Translations under genes and position numbers: made by a program
Assembly: GCA_903828245.1 (NCBI GenBank)
Contig: CAIKLP010000021.1
Location: forward strand, 1 to 62,039
Source: an uncultured bacterium
GTDB lineage: Bacteria > Bacteroidota > Bacteroidia > Sphingobacteriales > Sphingobacteriaceae
Direction of reading: 5' to 3'
Length of the DNA stretch: 62,039 nucleotides
Notes under the pieces: generated by a model
Databases searched by the model: none
The model's input: the letters and a program-made list of their open reading frames with translations, nothing else
Told to the model about the DNA's origin: nothing
Part shown: piece by piece, positions 9,161 to 18,222 of the stretch
How the letters are laid out: the number at the start of each line of letters is the position of its first letter
How positions within the stretch are numbered: position 1 is the stretch's first letter

Positions 9161-9659
9161 AAGATACCTTGAGGCCGTAAATGCCCAAGCTGTAGTGCTT
9201 TTGGTCCATGATGGCTATCTCAGGTAAAACGCCATAATTTACGAATCCATTTTTTTGAAAAAATTGTATACTCGGTAAATTATGTTCAAAAATATAAGCG
9301 AGTAGGGTATGGATGTTTCTTTCTTTGGCTGCTGCAATGGCAAATTGCAATATGGTTTTGCCTATTCCTTTAGCTCTAAATTGCTCGTCTATATAAATGG
9401 CTATTTCGATGGTGCCAGCATAAGCTGGTCGGCCATAAAATGATTTGAAACTTAACCAAGCAATTACTTGTTCGTTTTCGATGGCTACCCAAATTGGTCG
9501 GGGTTCTGCAAAGCTATTGAACCAATCTAATTTTTCTGCAACGCTTACGCTTTGCGTATCGGCCGTAACCATTCGAGAAGGAATGGTACTATTGTAAATA
9601 TCTACAATAGCAACTAAATCTTTTATTTCCGCAATTCGAATCTGCATATTACCTATCAA
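9159..9659 (-). CDS. GNAT-family N-acetyltransferase (phosphinothricin-acetyltransferase-like)
   Basis: A 166-residue acetyl-CoA-dependent N-acetyltransferase. The acetyl-CoA loop is RAKGIG at residues 95-100. [17 protein letters not shown] and an [16 protein letters not shown] segment match the Pat/YncA subgroup, which acetylates small amines or amino acids. The first ATG overlaps the nuoD stop by 11 bp; an alternative ATG (MQIRIAE) at 9647 begins just past that stop and may be the true start. It is the last gene of the nuoA-to-nuoD operon, where it has no obvious link to respiration. Substrate unknown. Confidence 0.85.
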   Translation of the reverse strand: MIGNMQIRIAEIKDLVAIVDIYNSTIPSRMVTADTQSVSVAEKLDWFNSFAEPRPIWVAIENEQVIAWLSFKSFYGRPAYAGTIEIAIYIDEQFRAKGIGKTILQFAIAAAKERNIHTLLAYIFEHNLPSIQFFQKNGFVNYGVLPEIAIMDQKHYSLGIYGLKVS

Positions 9660-10818
9660 CTTCTCCTAATACAATATCTATAGAGCCCAGAATAGCAATT
9701 AAATCGGCTATCATAGCGCCTTTAGCTAATTCGGGCAAGACCGATAAATTACTAAAACTTGCCGCTCTTGCTTTGCACCTAAATGGTTTGTCAGATTTTC
9801 CATCTGCTATAAAATAATAACCCAATTCTCCTTTTGGCATTTCGCCTCTGCAATAAAACTCTTGGGCTTTGGGAATTAATTTCTTTGGCAATCTAGCTCT
9901 TGGATCAAATTCTGGACTGCGTTTCAATTCTTTTGTCAGTCTTTCAATACATTGCTCTGCAATTTTTATCGATTCTGCAATTTCCCGCACACGCACATCA
10001 AATCGATCCCAACAATCGCCGGTTGTACCCATTTTTCCTTCTCCAATTGGAATCTCGAAATCCAGTTCGGGGTAAACCGAATAAGCATCTATTCTTCTGA
10101 GGTCGTAATTAATACCAGAACCTCTTAGCATGGGTCCAGAGCAACCGTAATTAATGGCTACATCTAAGGGCAGTACGCCAATGTTTTGTGTTCTGCCAAT
10201 GAATATGCTATTGTTGGTTAAGAGTTCGTCTAACTCGCGCATTTTGGGCTTAAACTGTGTTAGAAATTCGCTACACCTTTGCTCAAATCCAACAGGTAAA
10301 TCGTAAAATAATCCACCTATCCAAATGTAATTATATAAAAGCCTTGCGCCAGAAGCCCATTCTAATAAATTTAATATATGTTCTCTTTCTTTGAAACAAA
10401 AAAAGAAGGGAGTAACGGCGCCAATGTCCATACCATAAGTACCAATGGCAATAAGGTGTGAAGCTATTCTGTTGAGTTCACAAACCAATACCCTAATGTA
10501 TTCTACTCGTTTAGGAATGCTTTGATCGATGCCTAACATTTTTTCGACACCCATTACAAAAACATGATCATTATTCATCGAGGATAAATAATCCATGCGA
10601 TCGACAAATGGAATAATTTGTTGGTAGTTTAATGCCTCGGCATGTTTTTCGAAACAACGATGTAAATAGCCGATATGCGGAATACATTCTTTTACTGTTT
10701 CGCCATCGGTAACCAGTTCGAGTCTCAAAACCCCATGCATAGAAGGGTGTTGAGGCCCCATGTTGAGGATCATCTCCTCATTTTTTAATTTGCTTAGGTC
10801 GGTTTTTAAATTATTCAT
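9649..10818 (-). CDS. nuoD: NADH-quinone oxidoreductase subunit D
   Basis: A 389-residue peripheral-arm subunit of complex I, homologous to the hydrogenase large subunit and lining the quinone site. Diagnostic segments are [20 protein letters not shown] near the N-terminus, [14 protein letters not shown], the R-ASHL-like [20 protein letters not shown], and the C-terminal [11 protein letters not shown] and [15 protein letters not shown]-like tail. Full length for a stand-alone NuoD. Its start overlaps the nuoC stop by 8 bp. Unlike most complex I operons, no nuoE-nuoN follows; the next gene is a GNAT and then a convergent operon. Confidence 0.96.
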   Translation of the reverse strand: MNNLKTDLSKLKNEEMILNMGPQHPSMHGVLRLELVTDGETVKECIPHIGYLHRCFEKHAEALNYQQIIPFVDRMDYLSSMNNDHVFVMGVEKMLGIDQSIPKRVEYIRVLVCELNRIASHLIAIGTYGMDIGAVTPFFFCFKEREHILNLLEWASGARLLYNYIWIGGLFYDLPVGFEQRCSEFLTQFKPKMRELDELLTNNSIFIGRTQNIGVLPLDVAINYGCSGPMLRGSGINYDLRRIDAYSVYPELDFEIPIGEGKMGTTGDCWDRFDVRVREIAESIKIAEQCIERLTKELKRSPEFDPRARLPKKLIPKAQEFYCRGEMPKGELGYYFIADGKSDKPFRCKARAASFSNLSVLPELAKGAMIADLIAILGSIDIVLGEVDR

Positions 10819-11326
10819 TTGTTTTTACCTCCCCATTTATTTTTAAACCGCCATAACTTTCGGCAGCTACATAATCTTTTCTTAAAGCATATCCTTCCCA
10901 ATCATCTGGACATAAAATTCTTCTTAAATCTGGATGTCCTTGAAAATAAATGCCTACTAAATCGTATGCTTCTCTTTCGTGCCAATCGGCTGTACGCCAT
11001 ACCTGGCTTACCGTTGGAACAATCGGTAATTGTGTCGTATCTCTTGGATGATCAATAATTACTTTTAATACAATTTGATAGCCAAGGGTAATAGAACTTA
11101 AATGATACACTACCGCAAATTGATTTTTTTCTAATCCTAAATCGACTCCCGATAAACAAGATAAATAATCGAAATAGCAAGTTGGATGGTTGCGGAGTAG
11201 CAAACTTATTTCAGCAATTAAATTTGTTTGAACCACAATAATTCCCTGTAAGCCATTAAAATCGGTGCTTAACACGGCTTGTTCGCCAAAACTTTCTTTA
11301 ATTAAATTACTGATTTTTTCGTTCAT
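10811..11326 (-). CDS. nuoC: NADH-quinone oxidoreductase subunit C
   Basis: A 171-residue 30-kDa subunit of complex I, in the peripheral arm beside NuoD. The family core is visible as [36 protein letters not shown] and [22 protein letters not shown], the last being the signature of the 30-kDa subunit. An upstream in-frame ATG at 11356 would overlap pdxH by 28 bp; the ATG at 11326 starts 2 bp after the pdxH stop and is preferred. nuoC and nuoD are separate genes here, not fused. Confidence 0.95.
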   Translation of the reverse strand: MNEKISNLIKESFGEQAVLSTDFNGLQGIIVVQTNLIAEISLLLRNHPTCYFDYLSCLSGVDLGLEKNQFAVVYHLSSITLGYQIVLKVIIDHPRDTTQLPIVPTVSQVWRTADWHEREAYDLVGIYFQGHPDLRRILCPDDWEGYALRKDYVAAESYGGLKINGEVKTNE

Positions 11327-11328
11327 GG

Positions 11329-11985
11329 TTAAGGAGCTAATCTTTCTATTTTCCATTTACCTTTTTCCATTAAAACATATTTCACTCGATCGTGTAATCT
11401 GCTTTCTCTGCCTTGCCAAAATTCGATGGCAATAGGATTTAATATATAACCACCCCAATGCGCTGGTTTAGGTATTTTTTTGCCTTCAAATTTTTGTTCG
11501 TAAGCGGTATAGGCTACATCTAATACTTCGCGGTTGGCAATCACTTGACTTTGTGGCGAAACAATAGCGCCCAATTGACTTCCAAATGGTCTTGTTGCAA
11601 AATACGCTTCCGATTCTTCTTTCGAAAGTTTCAAAATCTTTCCTTCTATTCTTACTTGTCTTCCTAATTCGGGCCAGAAAAATACCAAACAAGCCGATGG
11701 ATTTTTGGCAAGTTCTTTTCCTTTTCTACTCAAATAATTACTATAAAACGAAAAGCCATTTTTATCGGCGCCTTTTAATAATACAATACGAGCCGATGGA
11801 ATGCCATCTCTTGTTGCCGTTGCCAATGTCATTGCATTTGGTTCTCGCACCTCGGCGGCCATGGCTTCATCAAACCATTTACCAAAAAAAGAGATAGGAT
11901 TAGCATCTACTGCTGATTCGTTTATTGGAGAAGAACTGTACTCTATGCGTAAGTTCTGCAATGTTTTTTTATCTATTTCACTCAT
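11329..11985 (-). CDS. pdxH: pyridoxamine 5'-phosphate oxidase
   Basis: A 218-residue FMN-dependent oxidase that makes pyridoxal 5'-phosphate from pyridoxamine or pyridoxine phosphate. FMN-binding segments are PSARIVLLKG and FYSNYLSRKGKELAKNP; the substrate-binding C-terminus FWQGRESRLHDR and the ending ERLAP are typical. Length is standard. The gene is coupled to the upstream unknown gene by an ATGA overlap and is followed 2 bp later by nuoC. It is one of four non-respiratory genes inserted between nuoB and nuoC. Confidence 0.96.
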   Translation of the reverse strand: MSEIDKKTLQNLRIEYSSSPINESAVDANPISFFGKWFDEAMAAEVREPNAMTLATATRDGIPSARIVLLKGADKNGFSFYSNYLSRKGKELAKNPSACLVFFWPELGRQVRIEGKILKLSKEESEAYFATRPFGSQLGAIVSPQSQVIANREVLDVAYTAYEQKFEGKKIPKPAHWGGYILNPIAIEFWQGRESRLHDRVKYVLMEKGKWKIERLAP

Positions 11986-12281
11986 GCTTTTTTATATTTA
12001 TTTCTCCAGTATAATTTTTCATTCAACTTTTGCAGAATAAATTCGGCTAAAAGGTATTCGCTATTTTTATTTTCTAAGGCAATTTTAACATCTTTTTCGG
12101 CTACATCTATTCTGTATAATTGGGCATAGAGTAGGGTTTTGTTCTCTTTTAATAAAATGGCCAAATATTGTGCTAAGGCAATGCGTAAATCTTCGTAATT
12201 CATTTCGTTTTTCAATCCGATGGCCATTGTTTCTGGAAACTGGCTATTTAATTGTTCAATTAATTCGGATGAATTTTCCAT
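11982..12281 (-). CDS. small conserved protein, function unknown
   Basis: A 99-residue cytoplasmic, mostly helical, charged protein (for example EDLRIALAQYLAILLKENKT and LLAEFILQKLNEKLYWRNK). I recognise no domain. Its TGA stop and the pdxH ATG overlap as ATGA, and it starts 6 bp after purE, so it is firmly embedded in the operon and probably translated. Possible roles include a small partner protein of a neighbouring enzyme, but nothing in the sequence shows this. Confidence 0.7.
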   Translation of the reverse strand: MENSSELIEQLNSQFPETMAIGLKNEMNYEDLRIALAQYLAILLKENKTLLYAQLYRIDVAEKDVKIALENKNSEYLLAEFILQKLNEKLYWRNKYKKA

Positions 12282-12287
12282 GCATTA

Positions 12288-12794
12288 TTAAAAATTACTT
12301 GGGTATTTATTTTTCATAGCCTGGGCACCTTCTTCTACTTTATGCTTCAATTCTGCTTTATAGGCTGTTAGTGCTTCTGCAATTTTTTCGTCTGCCGTTG
12401 CACAAATTTGTGCGGCAAGTATGCCTGCATTTTTTGCACCATTCAAAGCAACTGTTGCAACTGGAATTCCTGCAGGCATTTGTAAAATTGACAAAACCGA
12501 GTCCCAGCCATCAATCGAATTACTCGATTTAATAGGAACACCAATAACCGGTAGGATACACATAGATGCAATCATGCCTGGTAAATGCGCGGCTCCACCT
12601 GCTCCAGCTATGATTACTTTTATTCCACGCTCTTTTGCAGTATGAGCATATTCGGTCATTCTTTCGGGTGTGCGATGTGCCGAAACAACCGTCATTTCGA
12701 AGCTAACACCTAATTCATTTAAAACACTGGAAGCTTCTTCCATAATGGGTAGATCTGAAGCGCTACCCATGATAATTCCAACTTGAATGCTCAT
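12288..12794 (-). CDS. purE: 5-(carboxyamino)imidazole ribonucleotide mutase
   Basis: A 168-residue class I PurE, which converts N5-CAIR to CAIR in purine synthesis. The nucleotide-binding [12 protein letters not shown] and the active-site SAHRTPERM are present, as are [14 protein letters not shown] and GVPIKSS. Presence of a dedicated purK directly upstream (2 bp gap) fits the two-step bacterial route rather than the one-step animal-type carboxylase. Confidence 0.96.
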   Translation of the reverse strand: MSIQVGIIMGSASDLPIMEEASSVLNELGVSFEMTVVSAHRTPERMTEYAHTAKERGIKVIIAGAGGAAHLPGMIASMCILPVIGVPIKSSNSIDGWDSVLSILQMPAGIPVATVALNGAKNAGILAAQICATADEKIAEALTAYKAELKHKVEEGAQAMKNKYPSNF

Positions 12795-12796
12795 AT

Positions 12797-13939
12797 TTAT
12801 TTACTAATTACTTTTAATTTTTCTTTTACTTCTTTGGCAATTTGAATGGCCAATGCGCGGTCTTGATTGATTACCGTTACATGTCCCATTTTTCGAAATG
12901 GTTTAGTTATTTTTTTTCCGTATAAATGAATATATACGCCTGGTAAATGTAAGGTTTCTTCTAAACCTTGATAAATGGCTTCGCCTTCGAATCCTTCTTC
13001 GCCCAGTAAATTGATCATGACTGCATTGGCAATACTAGCGGTGTCGCCAAGCGGCTGACCAGTAATGGCTCTGAGGTGTTGATCGAATTGCGAACATACA
13101 TTTCCTTCGATGGTTTGATGCCCGCTATTATGTGGTCTTGGGGCCATTTCATTCACCAATAAATGACCCTCTTTTGTTACAAAAAATTCGATGGCTAATA
13201 AGCCAACTAATTCCAGTGCTTCTGCAATGTTTTCGGCAAGATTAGCTGCTTTTAATTGAATGAAATCGGCAACAGCTGCAGGAGAAATTTGAAATTCAAC
13301 TAAGTTTGCGGTAGGATGAAAATCCATTTCGACGGCAGGAAAAGTTTTGATTTCGCCATTTTCGTTTCGGGCAACAATGATGGCTATTTCTTTTTCGAAA
13401 TCCACCATTTTTTCTACTAAACTAGGTGCTTCGAATGCCGCTGCTAATTGTGCTTGCTCTTTAATAATTAGCACGCCTTTGCCATCATAGCCATCGCGTC
13501 TTAATTTTTGTACATAAGGCAACGACCATTTTAAGTTGCTTAAATCTGCTCGATCCGAAATTAATTTAAAATCGGAAGTAGGAATCTGATGGTCCTTTAA
13601 CCATTGCTTTTGAGCGCCTTTATCTTGTATCAGTTCAATGATACTTGGATCGGGATATACTTTTACACCTTCTGCAACTAATTGCTTGAGCGCGGCTACA
13701 TTCACTTTTTCTATTTCGATCGTGAGTAGGTCTACTGTTTTTCCAAATTGATAAACGGTTTCGTAATCGGCTAAACTACCTACTTCAAATCGATCACAAA
13801 TATTTTTACAAGGAGCATCTTTATCAGGGTCGAGTATGCTCACATTGACATTATAATTCAATGCATTTTGAATCCACATTCGTCCTAATTGACCGCCGCC
13901 TAATATTCCTAATTTTAATGAACCGTAAAAAGTTTTCAT
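12797..13939 (-). CDS. purK: 5-(carboxyamino)imidazole ribonucleotide synthase
   Basis: A 380-residue ATP-grasp enzyme that carboxylates AIR to N5-CAIR with ATP and bicarbonate. It starts with [17 protein letters not shown], typical of PurK, and carries the ATP-grasp segments [31 protein letters not shown] and [17 protein letters not shown]. Its start overlaps the nuoB stop by one base (TAATG), so purine synthesis and complex I are translationally coupled at this junction. Confidence 0.96.
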   Translation of the reverse strand: MKTFYGSLKLGILGGGQLGRMWIQNALNYNVNVSILDPDKDAPCKNICDRFEVGSLADYETVYQFGKTVDLLTIEIEKVNVAALKQLVAEGVKVYPDPSIIELIQDKGAQKQWLKDHQIPTSDFKLISDRADLSNLKWSLPYVQKLRRDGYDGKGVLIIKEQAQLAAAFEAPSLVEKMVDFEKEIAIIVARNENGEIKTFPAVEMDFHPTANLVEFQISPAAVADFIQLKAANLAENIAEALELVGLLAIEFFVTKEGHLLVNEMAPRPHNSGHQTIEGNVCSQFDQHLRAITGQPLGDTASIANAVMINLLGEEGFEGEAIYQGLEETLHLPGVYIHLYGKKITKPFRKMGHVTVINQDRALAIQIAKEVKEKLKVISK

Positions 13940-14415
13940 TATCGATCTGCTTGCTTTTCTTTTTTAATTAATGCTTGTAACTCAAGAATACCGCCTATTA
14001 AGGCTTCTGGCCTTGGCGGGCATCCTTGAATGTACACGTCTACTGGAATGATTTGGTCAACACCTTTTACCACATGATAGCCATGTTGCCAGTAAGGACC
14101 GCCACAATTGGAACAAGAACCCATCGATATTACATATCGTGGTTCTGGCATTTGTTCGTATAATTTTTTAATTCTTTCGGCCATTTTAAAAGTAACGGTT
14201 CCCGCTACAATCATCACATCCGATTGACGAGGCGAAGGCCTTGGAAAAACACCCATGCGTTCTAAGTCAAAATTTCCAGATTGCGCATCCATGAATTCAA
14301 TGGCACAACAAGCAAGACCAAAACTCATCGGCCACAAAGAACTTGATCGAGCCCAATTCAAGAGTTCGTCTAGTTTTGTGATCATTACACCGTCTGTTTC
14401 TGCTTTGGCAGTCAT
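13939..14415 (-). CDS. nuoB: NADH-quinone oxidoreductase subunit B
   Basis: A 158-residue complex I subunit that carries iron-sulfur cluster N2, the last electron carrier before quinone. All four ligands are visible: the tandem pair Cys36-Cys37 in [10 protein letters not shown], Cys101 in [12 protein letters not shown] and Cys132 in [11 protein letters not shown]. Length and motifs are standard. It lies 5 bp after nuoA and overlaps purK by one base. Confidence 0.97.
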   Translation of the reverse strand: MTAKAETDGVMITKLDELLNWARSSSLWPMSFGLACCAIEFMDAQSGNFDLERMGVFPRPSPRQSDVMIVAGTVTFKMAERIKKLYEQMPEPRYVISMGSCSNCGGPYWQHGYHVVKGVDQIIPVDVYIQGCPPRPEALIGGILELQALIKKEKQADR

Positions 14416-14420
14416 GTTTT

Positions 14421-15029
14421 TTATTCTGATTTTTTAACAATCGTTTTAATTGGTGCTCTGCGAATTGTTGTTGGCGCAGCAGTTACATTACCTGTATTAG
14501 CCGGCGATGCTGCCATTGAAGGCATTTCTTCGTTTAATACAAATGCTTTGACCAAATATTTTTTTGAATTTAAAGCTAAATAATTTGCTAATGGAATAGG
14601 GGTATTGATGCTTGCTATTTGCTGCTTTGAACTCAACCAATTAAGATCACCTTTACGCCATACGTATAATAAACCTAAAAGTAATAAGCCAATAAAAACA
14701 AACATTTCGCTTAAACTAAGGATGCCCCAATGTGGAATATTTGCTAAAAATTGGGGTGCTGCATAAACCGTTGCCCATGGAAAAAGGAAAACTATTTCCA
14801 CATCAAAAATTAAAAACAAGAGGGCGATTACATAAAATCGCATATTGAATTGTATCCAAGAATTGCCTACTGTTTCTTCGCCACATTCGTAGGTTGCATT
14901 TTTAATTGGATTGGGTTTTTTCTTAGACAATAAAGCATTGACGCCATAGCCTGCGAGTATAAACAATACTCCCAATACTAGAAATACCAAGATTTTTCCG
15001 AACTCTGAAATTTGTACCGTATCTTGCAT
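14421..15029 (-). CDS. nuoA: NADH-quinone oxidoreductase subunit A, with long C-terminal tail
   Basis: A complex I membrane subunit with three transmembrane helices. Signature segments are [39 protein letters not shown] and PWATVYA. The start at 15029 ([10 protein letters not shown]) fits the family; an open frame extends upstream to 15167 but into the divergent gene. At 202 residues it is longer than the usual ~120-140: about 70 residues follow the last helix, including an alanine/threonine-rich stretch and a basic end. A TACATTTG box on the minus strand (15040-15033) lies only 3 nt before the ATG. It heads the interrupted nuo operon. Confidence 0.93.
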   Translation of the reverse strand: MQDTVQISEFGKILVFLVLGVLFILAGYGVNALLSKKKPNPIKNATYECGEETVGNSWIQFNMRFYVIALLFLIFDVEIVFLFPWATVYAAPQFLANIPHWGILSLSEMFVFIGLLLLGLLYVWRKGDLNWLSSKQQIASINTPIPLANYLALNSKKYLVKAFVLNEEMPSMAASPANTGNVTAAPTTIRRAPIKTIVKKSE

Positions 15030-15089
15030 GTTCAAATGTAGCGAAAAATGGCTTAATTGCCTATCATTTGTATAATTTGGTTTTTCACA

Positions 15090-16301
15090 ATGGCGCAAAA
15101 TAATATGGAGTCCTTTGATGCAATAATTTTGGGTGCAGGCGCTTGTGGTCTGATGTGTGCGGTTCAAGCGGGCTATCTTGGCAAAAGGGTGCTTTTATTA
15201 GAAAAAGGACCCGATGCAGGTGCTAAAATTAAGATATCTGGAGGTGGAAGGTGTAATTATACCAATCTTGAAGTTTCGATCGAAAACTTTATTTCAGAAA
15301 ACCCGCATTTTGCAAATTCTACCTTTAGTCAATGGACCGTAGCGGATACCATACAATTTTTCGAACAATTTGGTATTAAAGGCCAGGAAAAAACATTGGG
15401 TCAAATTTTTCCAATCAGTAATAAAGCCACAGATATTGTGAATGTTTTTACTACGCAATTAGCCGAAATGCAAATCCCTATTCAATACCAATTTGAAATG
15501 CTTTCGATTACTAAAATGGCCGATCAACAATTTGAAATTAGTGGAACGGTAAATGGTAAAAAGCAACAATTTTTAGGAAGAAATGTAGTGGTGGCAACTG
15601 GCGGTTTTCCAATTCCTAAAATGGGAGCAACGGGTCTTGCATTTGATATTGCCAAACAATTTGATATTAAAACAACTAAACATGCACCGGCTTTAGTGCC
15701 TTTAGTAATAGGGCTTCAAGACCGTTCTTGGTACGAAAAATTATCTGGGATTAGTGTTTTTGCAAAAGTGAGTAATGAGCGAATTTCATTCGAAGAAAAT
15801 ATTTTATTTACCCATTGGGGTTTAAGCGGCCCGGCTATTTTACAAATTTCTTCTTATTGGAAAGGCGCAGAAAGTTTTGAAATTGATTTATTACCCAATG
15901 TGAATTTAAAAACACTCATTACCAAAGAAAGAAATGAGCAAGGTGGTAAATTACTCTCTACTTTATTGCAATTTTATTTACCCAAAAAACTCGTGGATGC
16001 TTTTGCCGATGAATTGCCTTTGGATATTAAATTGGCTTCTTTGAGTAATGATAGTGTAAATAAAATTCACCAAACCATCAATCATTTTTTAGTAAAACCT
16101 GCGGGAGATAAGGGTTACGAGAAAGCAGAAGTGATGCGCGGGGGAATAGATACCAACGAACTTTCATCTAAAACTTTGGCCAGCAAATTGCATCCCAATT
16201 TATTTTTTGGTGGCGAATGTGTGGATGTTACAGGATGGTTAGGAGGCTACAACTTCCAGTGGGCTTGGGCTTCAGGCTATGTTATAGCGCAAAATATTTA
16301 G
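15090..16301 (+). CDS. HI0933/YhiN-family FAD-dependent flavoprotein
   Basis: A ~400-residue FAD protein of the HI0933/BaiN family. The N-terminal dinucleotide fold is DAIILGAGACGLMCAVQAG, followed by ISGGGRCNYTN, ATGGFPIPKMGATG and the C-terminal FFGGECVDVTGWLGGYNFQW. These motifs define the family, whose physiological substrates are largely unknown. Starts at 15090 or 15105 are both possible (MAQNNM / MESFDA). It is divergent from nuoA, and its 3' end overlaps the convergent helicase gene by 4 bp with no terminator between them. Confidence 0.9.
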   Translation: MAQNNMESFDAIILGAGACGLMCAVQAGYLGKRVLLLEKGPDAGAKIKISGGGRCNYTNLEVSIENFISENPHFANSTFSQWTVADTIQFFEQFGIKGQEKTLGQIFPISNKATDIVNVFTTQLAEMQIPIQYQFEMLSITKMADQQFEISGTVNGKKQQFLGRNVVVATGGFPIPKMGATGLAFDIAKQFDIKTTKHAPALVPLVIGLQDRSWYEKLSGISVFAKVSNERISFEENILFTHWGLSGPAILQISSYWKGAESFEIDLLPNVNLKTLITKERNEQGGKLLSTLLQFYLPKKLVDAFADELPLDIKLASLSNDSVNKIHQTINHFLVKPAGDKGYEKAEVMRGGIDTNELSSKTLASKLHPNLFFGGECVDVTGWLGGYNFQWAWASGYVIAQNI

Positions 16302-17623
16302 CGTTTAAATTTTCTTTTACCGCTCATATTCCCGTCCTCATTCTTTTTACCAGCACCCGTAGATTTTCCAGCAGATTTATTGCCACCATTTCTGATGCCC
16401 CCAAATTTATTGCCACCAGCAGGTTTCGCTTTTTTGCTATCGGCTTTAGGTTTAGTATAAGCCACTACTGTCATGGCATAGGGGTGATCGGTAATGACTG
16501 GAATTTCAATTTTAATGAGTTTTAAAATATCCATTAAATTTGGAATTTCTTCCGTTTCGCAAAAAGAATAAGCCTTTCCACTTTCGCCAGCGCGGCCCGT
16601 ACGGCCAATACGATGCACATAAGTTTCTGGAATATTTGGAATATCGTAATTGATGACATGCGAAAGTTTATCAATATCGATGCCTCTTGCAGCAATATCG
16701 GTCGCTACAAGCACCCTGGTTTGACCAGACTTGAAATTTCTTAAGGCAGCTTCTCTAGCATTTTGAGATTTATCACCATGAATGGCTTGTGCTGTAATGT
16801 TCGATTTAATTAATTCTTTTACAATTTTATCTGCGCCATGTTTTGTTCTAGAAAAAACCAAAGCCGATTGAATTTCTTTATCTTTTAAAATATGATTCAA
16901 TAATTTTTTCTTATCGTTTTTTTCAACATAATAAAGTGATTGTTGAATTTTTTCGACAGTAGAAGAAGTTGGCGTAACCTCTACCGTTGCTGGTTTGTAG
17001 AGTATAGTAGATGCAAGTTTTAAGATATCTGCAGGCATTGTTGCAGAGAATAATAAAGTCTGTCTTTTTTGAGGGATGGTAGCAATAATTTTCTTCACAT
17101 CATTGATGAAACCCATATCGAGCATTCTGTCTGCTTCGTCTAAAACCAAGTATTGTACGTCTTTTAAGTTTACAATTCTTTGATTGATTAAATCTAATAA
17201 TCGACCTGGCGTAGCAATTAATATTTCTACACCTGCTCTAATGGCATTGACTTGTGAAAATTGGTTAACGCCACCAAAAATTACCGTATGATTTGATTTT
17301 AAATTTTTACCGTAATTGGCAATGCTTTCTCCAATTTGCGAGGCTAATTCTCTGGTTGGGGTAAGGATTAAACATTTAATTGGTTTTTTTCCTTTTTCAG
17401 CGTGGGTATGTGAGGCAAGCATTTGTAAAATTGGAATCGTAAATGCAGCTGTTTTACCAGTTCCTGTTTGTGCAATTCCAAATAAATCCCTTTTATCCAA
17501 AATTAATGGAATGGCTTGCGCTTGAATAGGGGTGGGGTGAGTATATCCTTCAGAAGTTAATGCTTTTTGAATTGGTTGAATCAATTGAAGTGATTCAAAT
17601 GTAATCGTTGTGTTTTTTGTCAT
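16298..17623 (-). CDS. DEAD-box ATP-dependent RNA helicase
   Basis: A 441-residue DEAD-box helicase of the RhlE/CsdA type. Visible motifs: Q motif near TFESLQLIQPIQKAL, Walker A AQTGTGKTAAF, PTRELASQ, TPGRLLD, DEAD in VLDEADRMLDMGF, SAT in LLFSATMP, ATDIAARGID and HRIGRTGRAG. The last ~60 residues are a lysine/glycine-rich tail that likely binds RNA. The ATG at 17623 is preferred over a TTG nine bases upstream. A TACCTTTG box (17637-17630, minus) lies 6 nt before this ATG, leaving almost no leader. Roles in ribosome assembly or RNA decay are known for the family. Confidence 0.93.
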   Translation of the reverse strand: MTKNTTITFESLQLIQPIQKALTSEGYTHPTPIQAQAIPLILDKRDLFGIAQTGTGKTAAFTIPILQMLASHTHAEKGKKPIKCLILTPTRELASQIGESIANYGKNLKSNHTVIFGGVNQFSQVNAIRAGVEILIATPGRLLDLINQRIVNLKDVQYLVLDEADRMLDMGFINDVKKIIATIPQKRQTLLFSATMPADILKLASTILYKPATVEVTPTSSTVEKIQQSLYYVEKNDKKKLLNHILKDKEIQSALVFSRTKHGADKIVKELIKSNITAQAIHGDKSQNAREAALRNFKSGQTRVLVATDIAARGIDIDKLSHVINYDIPNIPETYVHRIGRTGRAGESGKAYSFCETEEIPNLMDILKLIKIEIPVITDHPYAMTVVAYTKPKADSKKAKPAGGNKFGGIRNGGNKSAGKSTGAGKKNEDGNMSGKRKFKR

Positions 17624-17661
17624 ATGCCGCAAAGGTACTCCTTTTTTGTTTATTTTTGGGA

Positions 17662-18192
17662 ATGCGAATAATACTATATATCGTCGGCTTTATACTAAGC
17701 TGTTTACTTGGATTTTTGTTGTTTGGTTTGTTTAAACCGGTAATTACTTACGATATCAGCTTGCAAATAAACAGACCCATTGCAAAATGTTGGACTGTTT
17801 ACCAAACAGATTCTCTTAAAAGTAAATGGATGCCTGGATATTTGCGTAGTACTTTGCTTACTGGAACAGCAAATGCTATTGGAAGTAAAAATACCATCTA
17901 TTACCAGTCTGCTGAACAAGTAACTACCATGACTCAAACAATAGATAGTTTAATAAATGAATCTTTGATAGCCTATACCATCGACAACCGTTCGATGCAC
18001 ATTCGGACCCATATTCGATTTACATCATCTCAGGCCAATGCTTGTATCATACAAATACACAATGAGGTAACGGCCAATAATATTTTCTTAAAATCTTTGT
18101 TGACTTTTATGAAATCTAAATTTGAATCTGCCGAACAAGCAAATTACCAAAGTTTAAAAACCTTAATAGAATCTAAAGAAGTTGATGAATAA
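17662..18192 (+). CDS. membrane-anchored SRPBCC-family protein
   Basis: A 176-residue protein with one N-terminal membrane anchor (residues ~2-24, LYIVGFILSCLLGFLLFGL) followed by a polyketide-cyclase/SRPBCC-like domain: ISLQINRPIAKCWTVYQT, WMPGYL and a final long helix (SLLTFMKSKFESAEQANYQS). Such domains bind hydrophobic ligands in a deep pocket. The start at 17662 is chosen because the protein then begins with a normal anchor; an upstream frame to 17608 would overlap the divergent helicase. TATTTTTG at 17651-17658 is 3 nt before the ATG. Ligand unknown. Confidence 0.75.
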   Translation: MRIILYIVGFILSCLLGFLLFGLFKPVITYDISLQINRPIAKCWTVYQTDSLKSKWMPGYLRSTLLTGTANAIGSKNTIYYQSAEQVTTMTQTIDSLINESLIAYTIDNRSMHIRTHIRFTSSQANACIIQIHNEVTANNIFLKSLLTFMKSKFESAEQANYQSLKTLIESKEVDE

Positions 18193-18222
18193 AAAAAAGC
18201 CGGCATTACCGGCTTTTTTTTA
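18191..18222. terminator. bidirectional terminator between SRPBCC and DUF885 genes
   Basis: Stem GCCGG/CCGGC with loop CATTA, flanked by eight A on the left and a long T run on the right, so it can act on both strands between the convergent genes. Confidence 0.85.

Noticed and set aside
11586-11897. A 103-codon plus-strand open frame opposite pdxH
   Set aside because: It covers conserved pdxH codons on the other strand and resembles no protein.
15030-15167. A longer nuoA start with 46 extra residues
   Set aside because: The extra sequence is Cys/His-rich, unlike NuoA, and reads into the divergent flavoprotein gene. The start [10 protein letters not shown] at 15029 matches the family.
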